Translations under genes and position numbers: made by a program
In this document: positions 1-12,008 of the stretch, in pieces
Numbering within the stretch: the stretch's first letter is position 1
Layout: each line of letters starts with the position of its first letter
Source: Mycobacterium malmoense
GTDB lineage: Bacteria; Actinomycetota; Actinomycetes; Mycobacteriales; Mycobacteriaceae
Assembly (NCBI RefSeq): GCF_019645855.1
Contig: NZ_CP080999.1
Location: 2,418,001-2,482,000 of the forward strand
Length of the DNA: 64,000 bases
Direction of reading: 5' to 3'
The notes under the pieces: model-generated
Seen by the model: only the letters and a program-made list of their open reading frames with translations
The model's database searches: none
Told to the model about the DNA's origin: nothing

Positions 1-21
1 GCTTTAGTGAGAGGGGCAGCG

Positions 22-2949
<2,928 letters not shown>

Positions 2950-2991
2950 CGGACCGCCGCGGCGCGGCGTCGCGCAGCGTCGATCAGCCCC

Positions 2992-3249
2992 TCAACCCTC
3001 CTCGGAGCGCATCGACTGGCGGATCTGCGCCAACCGTTCGGCGGCCGCGCGCTGACGCTCGTCGTACAGCTCCTCGACGGAGCGTCCCTCCGCCGTCTCG
3101 GCATCGAGTTCCGCCGCACCCTGCGCCGTCGCGTACCGGGTTTCGATTTTCTCGCGGACCGATTCGAAGGTCGGTACACCGGCGCTGTCGTACCCGGGAT
3201 CGGATTGGCCGGCGCAGGGAGCGCCGGGAGTCAGTGGTTCGTCGGGCAT
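2992..3249 (-). CDS. Small conserved mycobacterial protein (Rv1638A-like)
   Basis: 85-residue acidic protein without signal peptide or membrane segment. The C-terminal half is rich in Ala, Glu, Arg and Gln (VREKIETRYATAQGAAELDA and the following residues) and is probably helical or coiled coil. It lies 24 bp downstream of the esterase gene on the same strand and is the likely last gene of the lysX operon. Position and size match Rv1638A of M. tuberculosis. Its function is unknown and nothing in the sequence points to a catalytic role. Confidence 0.75.
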   Translation of the reverse strand: MPDEPLTPGAPCAGQSDPGYDSAGVPTFESVREKIETRYATAQGAAELDAETAEGRSVEELYDERQRAAAERLAQIRQSMRSEEG

Positions 3250-3273
3250 GCCGCCACGCTACTGCGGCCCGGG

Positions 3274-4743
3274 TTATCTGGCAGGGGTGTTGGAGCGCTG
3301 GGCCGGGACCACGACCGGCGCGGCGACCACGGACGGAGGGGACGCGGCGGGCAACGGAATCCGCGGAACCCCCGGAGTGCCCAGCCGGCCGGCCAGCCAG
3401 GGCAGCGAGGCCGCGAAAGCCCGGTCCGCAAAAGGCCAGTCGTGCTTACCCGGCTGGGGAACGACCGCGCAGTCGATGCCGTTGGCACGGCCAAGCGCGC
3501 ACAGCGAATAGGCGGCTGCGGTCTGGTTGCCCGGGTCGGCGGCGGCGTCGCGACCAACCAGACGCGTCGCGTAGTCGCGCCGTGGCGCCGGCGGGCCGTC
3601 CGAGGAGATCGCGAACCATCCGGCCACGTCGCGGTACGGGCCGTGCCGGCTGATCACGGTGGTCGGGTCGAATGCGGCCCAGGCGTCGGCGTTTCCGCCG
3701 AACAGCCTGGCGATGCTTTGTGCCTTGTTTCCGGCATTCGGGAAGAAGTCGCCGGCGATGTCGACGAACGCGCTGAACATGTCGGGATGCATGACGGTCA
3801 GATCCAGGGCACAAGTCCCGCCCATGGACCAGCCGGCAACGCCCCAGTTGGACCGGTCGGGGCTGACGCCGAAATTCGAAATCATATAAGGCACAACATC
3901 TTTGGTCAGGTGGTCGGCCGCATTTCCGCGGACTCCATTGACGCATTCGGTGTCGTTGTTGAAAGCGCCTCCGGAGTCGGCGAACACCAGCACCGGCGCC
4001 TTGCCCCTGTGCGTGGTCTCGAAGTCGTCGATTGTCTTGATCGCGTTGCCCGCGCGCGTCCAGTCCGCGGGTGTGTTGAACTGTCCCCCGATCATCATCA
4101 CCGTCGGCAGCGGCGGCGGGGGGCTGCTCGTGAACCATTCGGGCGGCAGGTAGACCAGTTCACCGCGGTGCTTGAAATGTGATGCGTCCGAAGGGATCAC
4201 CACCGGTACCACGCTGCCGTGTGGTGGCCGGGCACGTTTGGCGGCCATCGCGGTGACGCTGGCCCGGTCGGTCTGATCGGGCAGCGGGCCGGAGGTGAGC
4301 TGGCTCCAGGCGGCCTGCACGGTCGGGAAGTAGCCGACCCACAGGTTGAGCGCCAGCGCCGCGCAGAGCAAACACAACGGCACGGCAAGCAGTGTCACGC
4401 CACGCCGCCACGGCGGTGCGGCGCGCCAGCCCAAAACCAGCACCGTCGCCGCCATGCCGGTCATCGTGATCCAGAGCCACAGCGCCGGCGGTGCCGGGTC
4501 ATCGGAGAGACCCCGGTCGACGATGTACCAGTGCGTCCCATAGGCCATGGCGCCGCCGACCAGGGCGGCCGCCGGCAGCCAGATCGTCCGCCAACGACGG
4601 GACCGCCAGCCCACGGCAAGCGTCAGCGCGACGGCGGCGACGGCCTGGATGGTCGTGGGCACCCAGCCGTGCATCAGGGATGTATGACTACTTGCGAGCA
4701 ACTGCGCCGTGGCGACGGTCGTCGACGCTGTCACGTGATTCAT
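3274..4743 (-). CDS. Membrane-anchored alpha/beta-hydrolase esterase (Rv1639c-like)
   Basis: 489 residues. The first ~165 residues hold about four hydrophobic segments (for example TIQAVAAVALTLAVGW and GVTLLAVPLCLLCAALALNL). A putative-esterase fold follows, related to the mycolyltransferase/S-formylglutathione-hydrolase type, with nucleophile elbow GWSMGG near residue 310 and a candidate catalytic His in GKHDW near 440. The hydrolase domain is probably outside the membrane. The C-terminus is a Pro/Ala-rich tail. It starts at ATG 4743, 76 bp after lysX on the same strand, suggesting a shared transcript and a role in envelope lipid or ester metabolism. The substrate is unknown. Confidence 0.8.
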   Translation of the reverse strand: MNHVTASTTVATAQLLASSHTSLMHGWVPTTIQAVAAVALTLAVGWRSRRWRTIWLPAAALVGGAMAYGTHWYIVDRGLSDDPAPPALWLWITMTGMAATVLVLGWRAAPPWRRGVTLLAVPLCLLCAALALNLWVGYFPTVQAAWSQLTSGPLPDQTDRASVTAMAAKRARPPHGSVVPVVIPSDASHFKHRGELVYLPPEWFTSSPPPPLPTVMMIGGQFNTPADWTRAGNAIKTIDDFETTHRGKAPVLVFADSGGAFNNDTECVNGVRGNAADHLTKDVVPYMISNFGVSPDRSNWGVAGWSMGGTCALDLTVMHPDMFSAFVDIAGDFFPNAGNKAQSIARLFGGNADAWAAFDPTTVISRHGPYRDVAGWFAISSDGPPAPRRDYATRLVGRDAAADPGNQTAAAYSLCALGRANGIDCAVVPQPGKHDWPFADRAFAASLPWLAGRLGTPGVPRIPLPAASPPSVVAAPVVVPAQRSNTPAR

Positions 4744-4819
4744 TGTGATCCATTGTTAACCGTCCTGGAACATTTTTACCGAATGTTCGCTGTGGAATGC
4801 CTGGCAGCACCGGGCCCGG

Positions 4820-7800
4820 CTAATGCGGTTTGGCCAGCGGAAATGGCAGTGTCTCGCGGATGCTGCGGCCGGTTATGAGCATGACGAGTCGATCGATGCC
4901 CATACCGAGCCCGCCGGTGGGCGGCATCGCGTATTCCATGGCTTGCAGGAAGTCTTCGTCGAGCTCCATCGCCTCGGGATCCCCGCCGGCGGCCAGCAGC
5001 GACTGCTCCTGGAGACGGCGCCGCTGCTCGACCGGGTCGGTGAGCTCGCTGTAGGCGGTGCCCAGCTCGACGCCCCACGCCACCAGGTCCCACCGCTCGG
5101 CGACGCCGGGCTTGCTGCGGTGCGGCCGGGTCAACGGTGACACGGAGGTCGGAAAGTCGATGTAGAAGGTCGGTTGCTCGGTCCGGTCCTCGACCAGGTG
5201 CTCGTAGAGTTCCAGAACCACCGCGCCGGCATCCCAATGCGCGCGATACGGAATGTGCGCGGCGTCGGACAGCTTGCGCAGCGCGGCCAGGGAGGTGTCG
5301 GGGTCGACGTGTTCTCCCAGCGCTTCGGAGACCGCGTCGTGAACGGTCTTGACCGGCCAGGCGCCGGAGATGTCGACCGGTTCCAGGCGGGCGCCGGTGC
5401 CACCGCGGGGCCGCAACACGGTCTGCTCACCGTGAGCCGCCTGGGCGGCGTTCTGGATGAGCTCACGGCAGCCGTCGATCCACACCTTGTAGTCGGCATG
5501 TGCCTGGTAGGCCTCCAGCAACGTGAACTCGGGGTTGTGGCTGAAGTCGACACCCTCGTTGCGGAAGGCCCGGCCCAGCTCGAACACCCGCTCGACGCCG
5601 CCGACGCACAACCGCTTCAGGTAAAGCTCCGGCGCGATGCGCAAGAACAGGTCCATGTCATAGGTGTTGATGTGGGTGACGAACGGCCGGGCGGTGGCTC
5701 CGCCGTGGATCTGCTGCAGGATCGGCGTCTCGACTTCGATGAACCCCCTGGCGAACAGCGTTTCCCGCACCGAGCGCAACACGCTGCTGCGGGCCTTGAT
5801 CAGTTCGCGCGACTCGGTATTGACCGCCAGGTCGACGTAGCGGGTGCGCACCCGCGTCTCCGGGTCGGTCAGCCCCTTCCACTTGTTTGGCAACGGGCGC
5901 AAGCACTTACCGATCATCCGCCAGTCGCGCACTATCAGCGAGCGGGTTCCGTTCTTGGAAAAGCCCATGTGCCCGGTCAGCTCGACCAGGTCACCAAGAT
6001 CGATGGCCGCGGTGAAATCGGCGGTGCGGCCGCACTCCAGGCGCGAGTTGTCCAGCAGCACTTGCATTTCGCCCGACCAGTCACGCAGCTGGGCAAACAG
6101 CACGCCACCGTAGTCGCGGATCCGCAATATCCGGCCGGCCACCGAGACGGTTTCCTGGTCGTCCGCGTCTAGCGCCCGGGCGATCGTATGGCTGGGCGGG
6201 GATCCCACCGGGTAGGCGTCAACACCGTTGCGCTGCAAGGTTTTCAGCTTGGCCAGGCGCACCCGGACCTGTTCCGGCAGACGGGATCTCGACTCCTCGG
6301 CCTCGGCGGCGCTGGCCCCGCGTCGCAGCCCGCTCACGTCGGGCGTCGACCCGTCGTGATGCAGCAGCCCGGACTCCGCCAGCCTGGCCGGCACGGCGGG
6401 GTGATGCCCGGTGTGCACCTTGTCCCGCCGGCTGAACGGCAAGACGAGGAAACCCTCCGCGATCACCGAGGCGACCCCGACCCGGGGAATCAAGCGCGCG
6501 TCCTCGTAGCAGGCGTAGCGGGGAATCCACTCGGGTTGGTATTTCATGTTGGAGCGGTACAGCGTCTCCAGCTGCCACCACCGCGAGAAGAACAGCAACA
6601 GCCCCCGCCACAGTCGCGCGACCGGGCCGGCGCCGAGCTGGGCGCCCTGCTCGAAGGCGGACCGGAACATCGCGAAGTTCAGTGAAATGCGGGTGATGCC
6701 AATGGTTTCGGCGTTCAGGGCGAGCTCGCTCACCATGAGTTCGATGGTGCCGTTCGGGGACTGCGGGGAACGGCGCATCAAGTCCAGGGAGACGCCCGTG
6801 GTTCCCCACGGGACCAGTGACAGCATCGCGATCACGTGGCCGTCGCGGTCCATCGCTTCGACCAGCAGGCAGTCCCCGTCGGCCGGATCGCCGAGCCGGC
6901 CCAGCGCCATCGAAAAGCCCCGCTCGGTTTGGGTGTCGCGCCAGGCGTCGGCGCGCGCGATGGTGTCGGCCATCTCGTCGGCGGAGATGTCGCGGTGTCG
7001 CCGGATGCGCACCGTCAGGCCGGCCCTGCGCGCCCGCGTCACCGCCTGGCGCACCCCGCGCATGTCCGGGCCGGACAGCTTGAAATCGGAGGTCCGCAGA
7101 ATCGCCTCGTCACCCAGTTCGAGGGCGTTGAGGCCGGCCTCGCGAAACACCTGGGCGCCTTGGGAACTGGCGCCCATGACGCCGGGCGCCCAGCCGTACG
7201 TCTGGCATAACCCCAACCACGCGTCGATGGCCTGTGGCCATGCCCGCGGGTCGCCCACCGGGTCGCCGCTGGCCAGGCAGACGCCAATCTCGACGCGATA
7301 GGTGATGGCGGCGCGGCCGCTATGCGCGAACACCACCGACTTGTCGCGACGGGTGGCGAAGTAACCCAGGGAGTCGTTCTTGCCCCACAGCTCGAGCAGC
7401 CCGCGGATGGCGGACTCGTCCTCGCCGGTCAGCGCGTTGTCGGCGCGCTGCGACTGGAACAGCGCGATCGTCGCGGCGATCAGCGCGAGCGCGCCGAACA
7501 ACCCGAAGATCGCGTTGAGTAAAACCTGCGGCTTGCCGGTGAACAGGTCGGGATCGGCCAGCGCGAATCCGACCACCCGGTTGGCCACATAGGGCAAGCG
7601 GTCCTGGCGCGCAAGCGATCCGGGGAACAGTTCGACCAGACCCCACGACAACAGGATGCCGATCACGTCGCCGACGATCAGCACCCCGGCCGCTTTGAAC
7701 AGTGCGCCGTTGCGGACCTTGGCCCAGAATTCCCGATAGGCCAAGACCAGAAGGACGATCACGACGATGTGGACGGCGAAACCGAGGTTCTCGCCGAAGG

Positions 7801-8155
7801 TTTCGGCCGCGGTGTTGTGGCCCGCGGCGATGTCGGCGGCGTTCAGCACCGCGGCAAGGACCATGTTGCCGAGCAGCAGCAGCCAGGCGACGCGTTTGCG
7901 GGCGGTGAGCGCCGCGGCCAGCAACGCCAGCACGAACGACCACGCGATGCTGGTGTCGGGGAAGTTGAACAGGTAGTTGTTGATGAACTCCCGCGGCACC
8001 TTGATCAGCCACCGGATCAGCGGCGACACGCTGGCGACCAGTGACACGGTGGCGATGACGCCAACCGTCCACCCGGCCGCCGCCGGTACCCAGCGATACC
8101 GGGAGCTCGACCGGCTGCCCAAACGAGGCCCCGAGCGAGACGTAGCGAGTGTCAC
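4820..8155 (-). CDS. lysX: LysX, lysyl-phosphatidylglycerol synthase / lysyl-tRNA synthetase fusion
   Basis: Two-domain membrane enzyme of 1111 residues. Residues ~1-220 carry six or seven hydrophobic segments of the MprF type, ~220-590 form a DUF2156 aminoacyl-lipid transferase domain, and ~620-1111 are a class II lysyl-tRNA synthetase with OB fold, motif 2 (RNEGVDFSHNPEFTLLEAYQ) and motif 3 (GLGMGIDRLVML). The fused synthetase charges tRNA-Lys and the transferase moves lysine to phosphatidylglycerol, lowering envelope negative charge and giving cationic-peptide resistance (known for mycobacterial LysX). The GTG start at 8155 sits 8 bases after a TATCCT -10, so the mRNA is probably leaderless. 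M. tuberculosis LysX is annotated ~60 residues longer at the N-terminus; here no such extension is supported. Confidence 0.95.
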   Translation of the reverse strand: MTLATSRSGPRLGSRSSSRYRWVPAAAGWTVGVIATVSLVASVSPLIRWLIKVPREFINNYLFNFPDTSIAWSFVLALLAAALTARKRVAWLLLLGNMVLAAVLNAADIAAGHNTAAETFGENLGFAVHIVVIVLLVLAYREFWAKVRNGALFKAAGVLIVGDVIGILLSWGLVELFPGSLARQDRLPYVANRVVGFALADPDLFTGKPQVLLNAIFGLFGALALIAATIALFQSQRADNALTGEDESAIRGLLELWGKNDSLGYFATRRDKSVVFAHSGRAAITYRVEIGVCLASGDPVGDPRAWPQAIDAWLGLCQTYGWAPGVMGASSQGAQVFREAGLNALELGDEAILRTSDFKLSGPDMRGVRQAVTRARRAGLTVRIRRHRDISADEMADTIARADAWRDTQTERGFSMALGRLGDPADGDCLLVEAMDRDGHVIAMLSLVPWGTTGVSLDLMRRSPQSPNGTIELMVSELALNAETIGITRISLNFAMFRSAFEQGAQLGAGPVARLWRGLLLFFSRWWQLETLYRSNMKYQPEWIPRYACYEDARLIPRVGVASVIAEGFLVLPFSRRDKVHTGHHPAVPARLAESGLLHHDGSTPDVSGLRRGASAAEAEESRSRLPEQVRVRLAKLKTLQRNGVDAYPVGSPPSHTIARALDADDQETVSVAGRILRIRDYGGVLFAQLRDWSGEMQVLLDNSRLECGRTADFTAAIDLGDLVELTGHMGFSKNGTRSLIVRDWRMIGKCLRPLPNKWKGLTDPETRVRTRYVDLAVNTESRELIKARSSVLRSVRETLFARGFIEVETPILQQIHGGATARPFVTHINTYDMDLFLRIAPELYLKRLCVGGVERVFELGRAFRNEGVDFSHNPEFTLLEAYQAHADYKVWIDGCRELIQNAAQAAHGEQTVLRPRGGTGARLEPVDISGAWPVKTVHDAVSEALGEHVDPDTSLAALRKLSDAAHIPYRAHWDAGAVVLELYEHLVEDRTEQPTFYIDFPTSVSPLTRPHRSKPGVAERWDLVAWGVELGTAYSELTDPVEQRRRLQEQSLLAAGGDPEAMELDEDFLQAMEYAMPPTGGLGMGIDRLVMLITGRSIRETLPFPLAKPH

Positions 8156-8163
8156 AGACCGCG

Positions 8164-8169
8164 AGGATA
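8164..8169 (-). promoter_or_regulatory. -10 element of lysX (leaderless start)
   Basis: On the minus strand TATCCT (fits the mycobacterial TANNNT -10) ends 8 bases before the GTG start of lysX. Transcription starting 6-8 bases downstream would begin at or next to the start codon. No Shine-Dalgarno is visible. No clear -35 is seen. Confidence 0.5.
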
Positions 8170-8301
8170 TGCCCTCAAGCCGTGAAAGTCCTGGCGAAGC
8201 GCCAAGAGTTACGCAGACCAGTTGGAAAGGTTTGCTGAACTGGTGTAAAGGACGCCGGACGCCCGTCCGCGCTCAGAAGTGCTGGAAGGGGCCCTATGGG
8301 C

Positions 8302-8310
8302 TGCTAAACT
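8302..8310 (+). promoter_or_regulatory. Extended -10 promoter of infC operon
   Basis: TGC followed by TAAACT is an extended -10 (TGn-TANNNT). A start near 8317 would give an untranslated leader of about 290 nt before infC that includes the hairpin at 8495-8519. Confidence 0.55.
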
Positions 8311-8494
8311 AACGACTGCGACCATCCCGGCGCAGGCCGGGGACAGTAAGTGGAGTCCCACTCCCACCGCTAGCCACGATGAAGGCTCGGCCCTTTCTCA
8401 AGGCTATTCGGTCCGGTCATGGGCATCATGTAATGCCCGTTCCGCGGCAGCGCGGGCGGCTTGACCAGTTTCGAGCCGCGATCGGTCGGCATTG

Positions 8495-8519
8495 GGCCCT
8501 GCTTGTGCAGGGCCTTTTT
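8495..8519 (+). terminator. Intrinsic terminator/attenuator in infC leader
   Basis: A perfect 8-bp stem, GGCCCTGC pairing with GCAGGGCC, closes a TTGT tetraloop and is followed at once by five T residues. This is an unusually classical Rho-independent terminator for a mycobacterium, and it lies ~88 bases upstream of infC with no gene ending nearby, so an attenuation role is likely. infC-rpmI-rplT operons of other bacteria are autoregulated in the leader (L20/IF3), but the ligand here is not evident. Confidence 0.75.
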
Positions 8520-8606
8520 GCTGATGGTGTGGCCTTTTCACCACTGATCCCGGACGGGCCAAGGGACTGGCCGCGAGGACAACAGAAGCCCAACAAGGGA
8601 GGCCCC

Positions 8607-9215
<609 letters not shown>

Positions 9216-9250
9216 CCTGACAGCGAGAACCAGAGGAAACCAGAGGAAAC

Positions 9251-9445
9251 ATGCCCAAAGCCAAGACCCACAGCGGGGCTTCAAAGCGGTTCCGGCGCAC
9301 CGGGACCGGGAAAATCCTGCGCCAGAAAGCCAATCGGCGGCATCTGCTCGAGCACAAGCCGACCAAACGAACCCGGCGGCTCGACGGGCGCACCGTGGTA
9401 TCGGCCAACGACACCAAGCGCGTTAACGCGCTGCTGAACGGCTGA
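9251..9445 (+). CDS. rpmI: Ribosomal protein L35 (bL35)
   Basis: 64-residue basic protein, MPKAKTHSGASKRFRRTGTG at the N-terminus, typical of bL35 of the 50S subunit. It starts at ATG 9251 after a Shine-Dalgarno that is tandemly duplicated (CAGAGGAAAC twice, 9231-9250). Second gene of the infC operon, 35 bp after infC. Confidence 0.97.
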   Translation: MPKAKTHSGASKRFRRTGTGKILRQKANRRHLLEHKPTKRTRRLDGRTVVSANDTKRVNALLNG

Positions 9446-9506
9446 CCACCGCACCGGCTCAGACCTTTTCCAGACCATTACTGCCTGAACGAGAGTAGGA
9501 ACATCC

Positions 9507-9902
9507 ATGGCACGCGTGAAGCGGGCGGTCAACGCCCACAAGAAGAGGCGCAGCGTCCTGAAGGCCTCGAAAGGCTATCGCGGCCAGCGATCCCGGCTCT
9601 ACCGCAAAGCCAAAGAGCAGCAACTACATTCGTTGAACTACGCCTACCGCGACCGCCGTGCGCGCAAGGGCGAGTTCCGCAAACTGTGGATCTCGCGGAT
9701 CAACGCGGCCGCCCGCGCCAACGACATCACCTACAACCGGCTGATCCAGGGCCTCAAGGCCGCGGGTGTAGACGTGGACCGCAAGAACCTGGCCGACATC
9801 GCGATCACCGATCCCGCGGCATTCACGGCGCTCGTCGGCGTCGCCCGGGCGGCACTGCCCGAGGACGTCAACGCGCCCTCGGATTCCGGAGAGGCTGCCT
9901 AG
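9507..9902 (+). CDS. rplT: Ribosomal protein L20 (bL20)
   Basis: 131 residues, normal length for bL20 with an acidic mycobacterial tail. MARVKRAVNAHKKRR and GYRGQRSRLYRKAKEQ are family hallmarks. It binds 23S rRNA early in 50S assembly and in several bacteria represses its own operon through a leader RNA. It lies 61 bp after rpmI with a plausible GAGAGTAGGA Shine-Dalgarno before ATG 9507. Confidence 0.97.
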   Translation: MARVKRAVNAHKKRRSVLKASKGYRGQRSRLYRKAKEQQLHSLNYAYRDRRARKGEFRKLWISRINAAARANDITYNRLIQGLKAAGVDVDRKNLADIAITDPAAFTALVGVARAALPEDVNAPSDSGEAA

Positions 9903-9910
9903 CCGCCACC

Positions 9911-10705
9911 ATGCCGGCGGTGCTCACCGAACGCTCGGCCAGGGTGGCCGCGGCGGTCAAATTGCATCGACACGTCGGCCGTCGGCGGGCGGGCCGATTT
10001 CTCGCCGAAGGCCCCAACCTGGTCGAGGCCGCCTCGGCTCGCGGGTTGGTCCGCGACGTGTTCGTCACCGAACTCGCCGCGGAGCGGCACGCGCCGTTGC
10101 TGGGCGCGCTGCGCTGTCCGATCCATCTGGTAACCGAGCGGGCCGCAAAAGCGCTCTCCGACACCGTCACTCCGACGGGGTTGGTAGGGGTTTGCGACAT
10201 GCCCGCAACCCGGCTGGAGGATGTGCTGGCCGGCTCGCCTCGGCTGATCGCGGTCGCCGTCGAGATCGGCGAGCCGGGCAATGCCGGCACGCTGATCCGC
10301 ATCGCCGACGCCATGGGCGCGGCGGCGGTGATCCTCGGCGGGCACAGTGTCGACCCGTACAACGGCAAGTGCCTGCGCGCGTCGGCCGGCAGCATGTTCT
10401 CGATCCCCGTCGTCGCCGCGCCCGACACCCGCGCCGCGGTCACCGCGCTGCGCGGCGCCGGCCTGCAAGTCTTGGCCACCACGGTCGACGCGAAGGTGCG
10501 CCTTGACCAGGCCGACCTCGCCGCGCCGACGGCCTGGTTGTTCGGGACCGAATCACACGGCTTGTCGGCCGAGGTCGCCGACGCCGCAGACCGGCGCGTG
10601 CGCATCCCGATGTCCGGCGGTGCCGAGAGCCTGAACGTGGCCGCCGCCGCGGCAATCTGCCTCTACCAGAGCGCGCAGGCTCTGGGTCTGCTCGAGCCGC
10701 CTTAA
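9911..10705 (+). CDS. tsnR: SpoU/TrmH-family RNA 2'-O-methyltransferase (TsnR-like)
   Basis: 264-residue SPOUT-fold RNA ribose methyltransferase using S-adenosylmethionine. An N-terminal substrate-binding region (RRRAGRFLAEGPNLVEAA) precedes the catalytic domain with the trefoil-knot motifs VAVEIGEPGNAGTLIRIADA, LFGTESHGL and IPMSGGAESLNVAAAAAICL. It resembles thiostrepton-resistance methyltransferases, but in producers' relatives the target is usually an rRNA or tRNA ribose, so the exact site is unknown. ATG 9911 lies 8 bp after rplT; GTG 9920 is an alternative start. Last gene of the infC operon, convergent with the DUF2236 gene. Confidence 0.9.
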   Translation: MPAVLTERSARVAAAVKLHRHVGRRRAGRFLAEGPNLVEAASARGLVRDVFVTELAAERHAPLLGALRCPIHLVTERAAKALSDTVTPTGLVGVCDMPATRLEDVLAGSPRLIAVAVEIGEPGNAGTLIRIADAMGAAAVILGGHSVDPYNGKCLRASAGSMFSIPVVAAPDTRAAVTALRGAGLQVLATTVDAKVRLDQADLAAPTAWLFGTESHGLSAEVADAADRRVRIPMSGGAESLNVAAAAAICLYQSAQALGLLEPP

Positions 10706-10709
10706 CGGC

Positions 10710-11804
10710 TTACGCCGCTTTTTTACGGCCGCGGGCGGGGCGCAGGCCGGCCAGCGAGAACGTGCCGTGCATCAGCGAGCCGGCGCGTTCCATGAGGGCT
10801 CGAGCGGGTTGGAGGGCGGGGTCAAGGGGGGAGCGGACGAAGGGGTGGGACCCCTGGGGAAAGTAATGCATCGGCAGCCCGCGGCGGTCGCGCGGCGGCG
10901 CCATGAATGCCGGTGCCTCGACCAACGGCGCGTCGCTGGGAACCCGTCCCTGGGCGCGGCGGTAGGCGGCCAGCGCGCGCGGATGCAGCCGGATTTCGTC
11001 GGGAACCGCCAGAAATGCCAGCTCGACGAGCTTGCCAAACAGGCGCAGCAACACCTCGTCGCCCGGTGTCCAGTGCATTCCCGCCTTCTCACGCACCGCG
11101 GGCTCGAATAGCCCCGCCGCGATCCAGCGCTGACCGGCCACCAACGGCCTGAACAATTGGTCCCAGATCGGTGTCGGCATCAGCACGAACTTCGGCTTGG
11201 GAATCCGGATCTGGAAGATGTCCAGCGTCGCCTGGTTGATTTCCAGCTCGTCGCGGCAGACCCGGTCCCAGTACTGCTGGAATTCCTCCCACGATTTGGG
11301 GACCGGCCGCATGCTCATCCCATACATGCGATACCACTGCACGTGTTCGTCGAACAGCTGGCGCTTCTCGGCTTCGGTCAAGCCTCCGCAGAAGTACTCC
11401 GCCACCTTGACGACGAGCATGAAGAAGGTGGCATGCGCCCAGTAGAAGGTTTCCGGGTTCAGCGCGTGATAGCGACGGCCCGTGGCGTCGACGCCCTTGA
11501 TGGTGCGGTGGTAGCCCTTGATCTGCTGGCCGGTCTGGGCCGCCCGGTCGCCGTCGTAGACCACCCCCATGATCGGGTACACCGACCGCGCCACCCGCTG
11601 CAAAGGCTCGCGCAGCAGGATGGAGTGCTCTTCGACACCGGCGCCCAGCTCCGGATACATGTTCTGGACCGCGCCGATCCACACGCCCATCATTCCGGTG
11701 CGGAGGTCACCGAAATACTTCCAGGTGAGCGAGTCGGGTCCGAGCGGATCGCCGGATGTCCCGGATGTCCCGGATATCCCGGATATCGTTGTGCTGGCAG
11801 TCAT
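10710..11804 (-). CDS. DUF2236 / MpaB-family oxygenase-like protein (Rv1645c-like)
   Basis: 364 residues of the DUF2236 family, which includes latex-clearing protein Lcp and MpaB, haem-containing oxygenases. The family core is visible: LTWKYFGDLRTGMM near residue 30, GYHRTIKGVDATGRRYHALN near 95 and YWAHATFFMLVVKVAEYF near 125. The substrate in mycobacteria is not known. The N-terminus has a Gly/Ser/Thr repeat (ISGISGTSGTSG) coded by four near-identical 9-base units. A good AGGAGGC Shine-Dalgarno precedes ATG 11804. It is transcribed alone from a promoter overlapped by the palindrome at 11835-11850, which suggests TetR-type control. Confidence 0.85.
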   Translation of the reverse strand: MTASTTISGISGTSGTSGDPLGPDSLTWKYFGDLRTGMMGVWIGAVQNMYPELGAGVEEHSILLREPLQRVARSVYPIMGVVYDGDRAAQTGQQIKGYHRTIKGVDATGRRYHALNPETFYWAHATFFMLVVKVAEYFCGGLTEAEKRQLFDEHVQWYRMYGMSMRPVPKSWEEFQQYWDRVCRDELEINQATLDIFQIRIPKPKFVLMPTPIWDQLFRPLVAGQRWIAAGLFEPAVREKAGMHWTPGDEVLLRLFGKLVELAFLAVPDEIRLHPRALAAYRRAQGRVPSDAPLVEAPAFMAPPRDRRGLPMHYFPQGSHPFVRSPLDPALQPARALMERAGSLMHGTFSLAGLRPARGRKKAA

Positions 11805-11834
11805 CTCGGCCTCCTGCTCCTCACGATAAGCTTT

Positions 11835-11850
11835 GACAACGCACGTTGTC
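11835..11850. promoter_or_regulatory. Palindromic operator of the DUF2236 gene
   Basis: GACAACG-CA-CGTTGTC is a perfect 7-bp inverted repeat. On the minus strand it lies between a TAGACA -35-like and a TATCGT -10-like sequence (18-bp spacing) upstream of the DUF2236 gene. Size and position fit a TetR-family operator, and no regulator gene is adjacent. Confidence 0.6.
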
Positions 11851-11996
11851 TACGATTTCGGGGATGGCGCCATGCGGTGTTACCGACTTTCCACAGCAGT
11901 GTGGCCCGGTAGTAATCAGGTCGTGAGCAGGCTCGCTTGTTGCGAGATGTGACACATACGCGACGACTGTCATTGCCCGCCTCCGCGGAAACCGCC

Positions 11997-12002
11997 TAAC
12001 CT
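11997..12002 (+). promoter_or_regulatory. -10 element of cyclase gene (leaderless start)
   Basis: TAACCT ends 6 bases before GTG 12009, the spacing expected when the +1 nucleotide is the first base of the start codon. There is no Shine-Dalgarno, so a leaderless mRNA is likely. Confidence 0.5.
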
Positions 12003-12008
12003 GGCGAC

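Noticed and set aside
8379..8606. Upstream extension of infC to ATG 8379
   Set aside because: The 76 extra codons span the leader hairpin and lack IF-3 similarity; AAGGGAGG sits right before ATC 8607.
10703..10725. Small CGGC-TTAC-GCCG stem followed by six Ts after tsnR
   Set aside because: Only a 4-bp stem and it overlaps codons for the Lys-Lys-Ala-Ala end of the DUF2236 gene; too weak to call a terminator.
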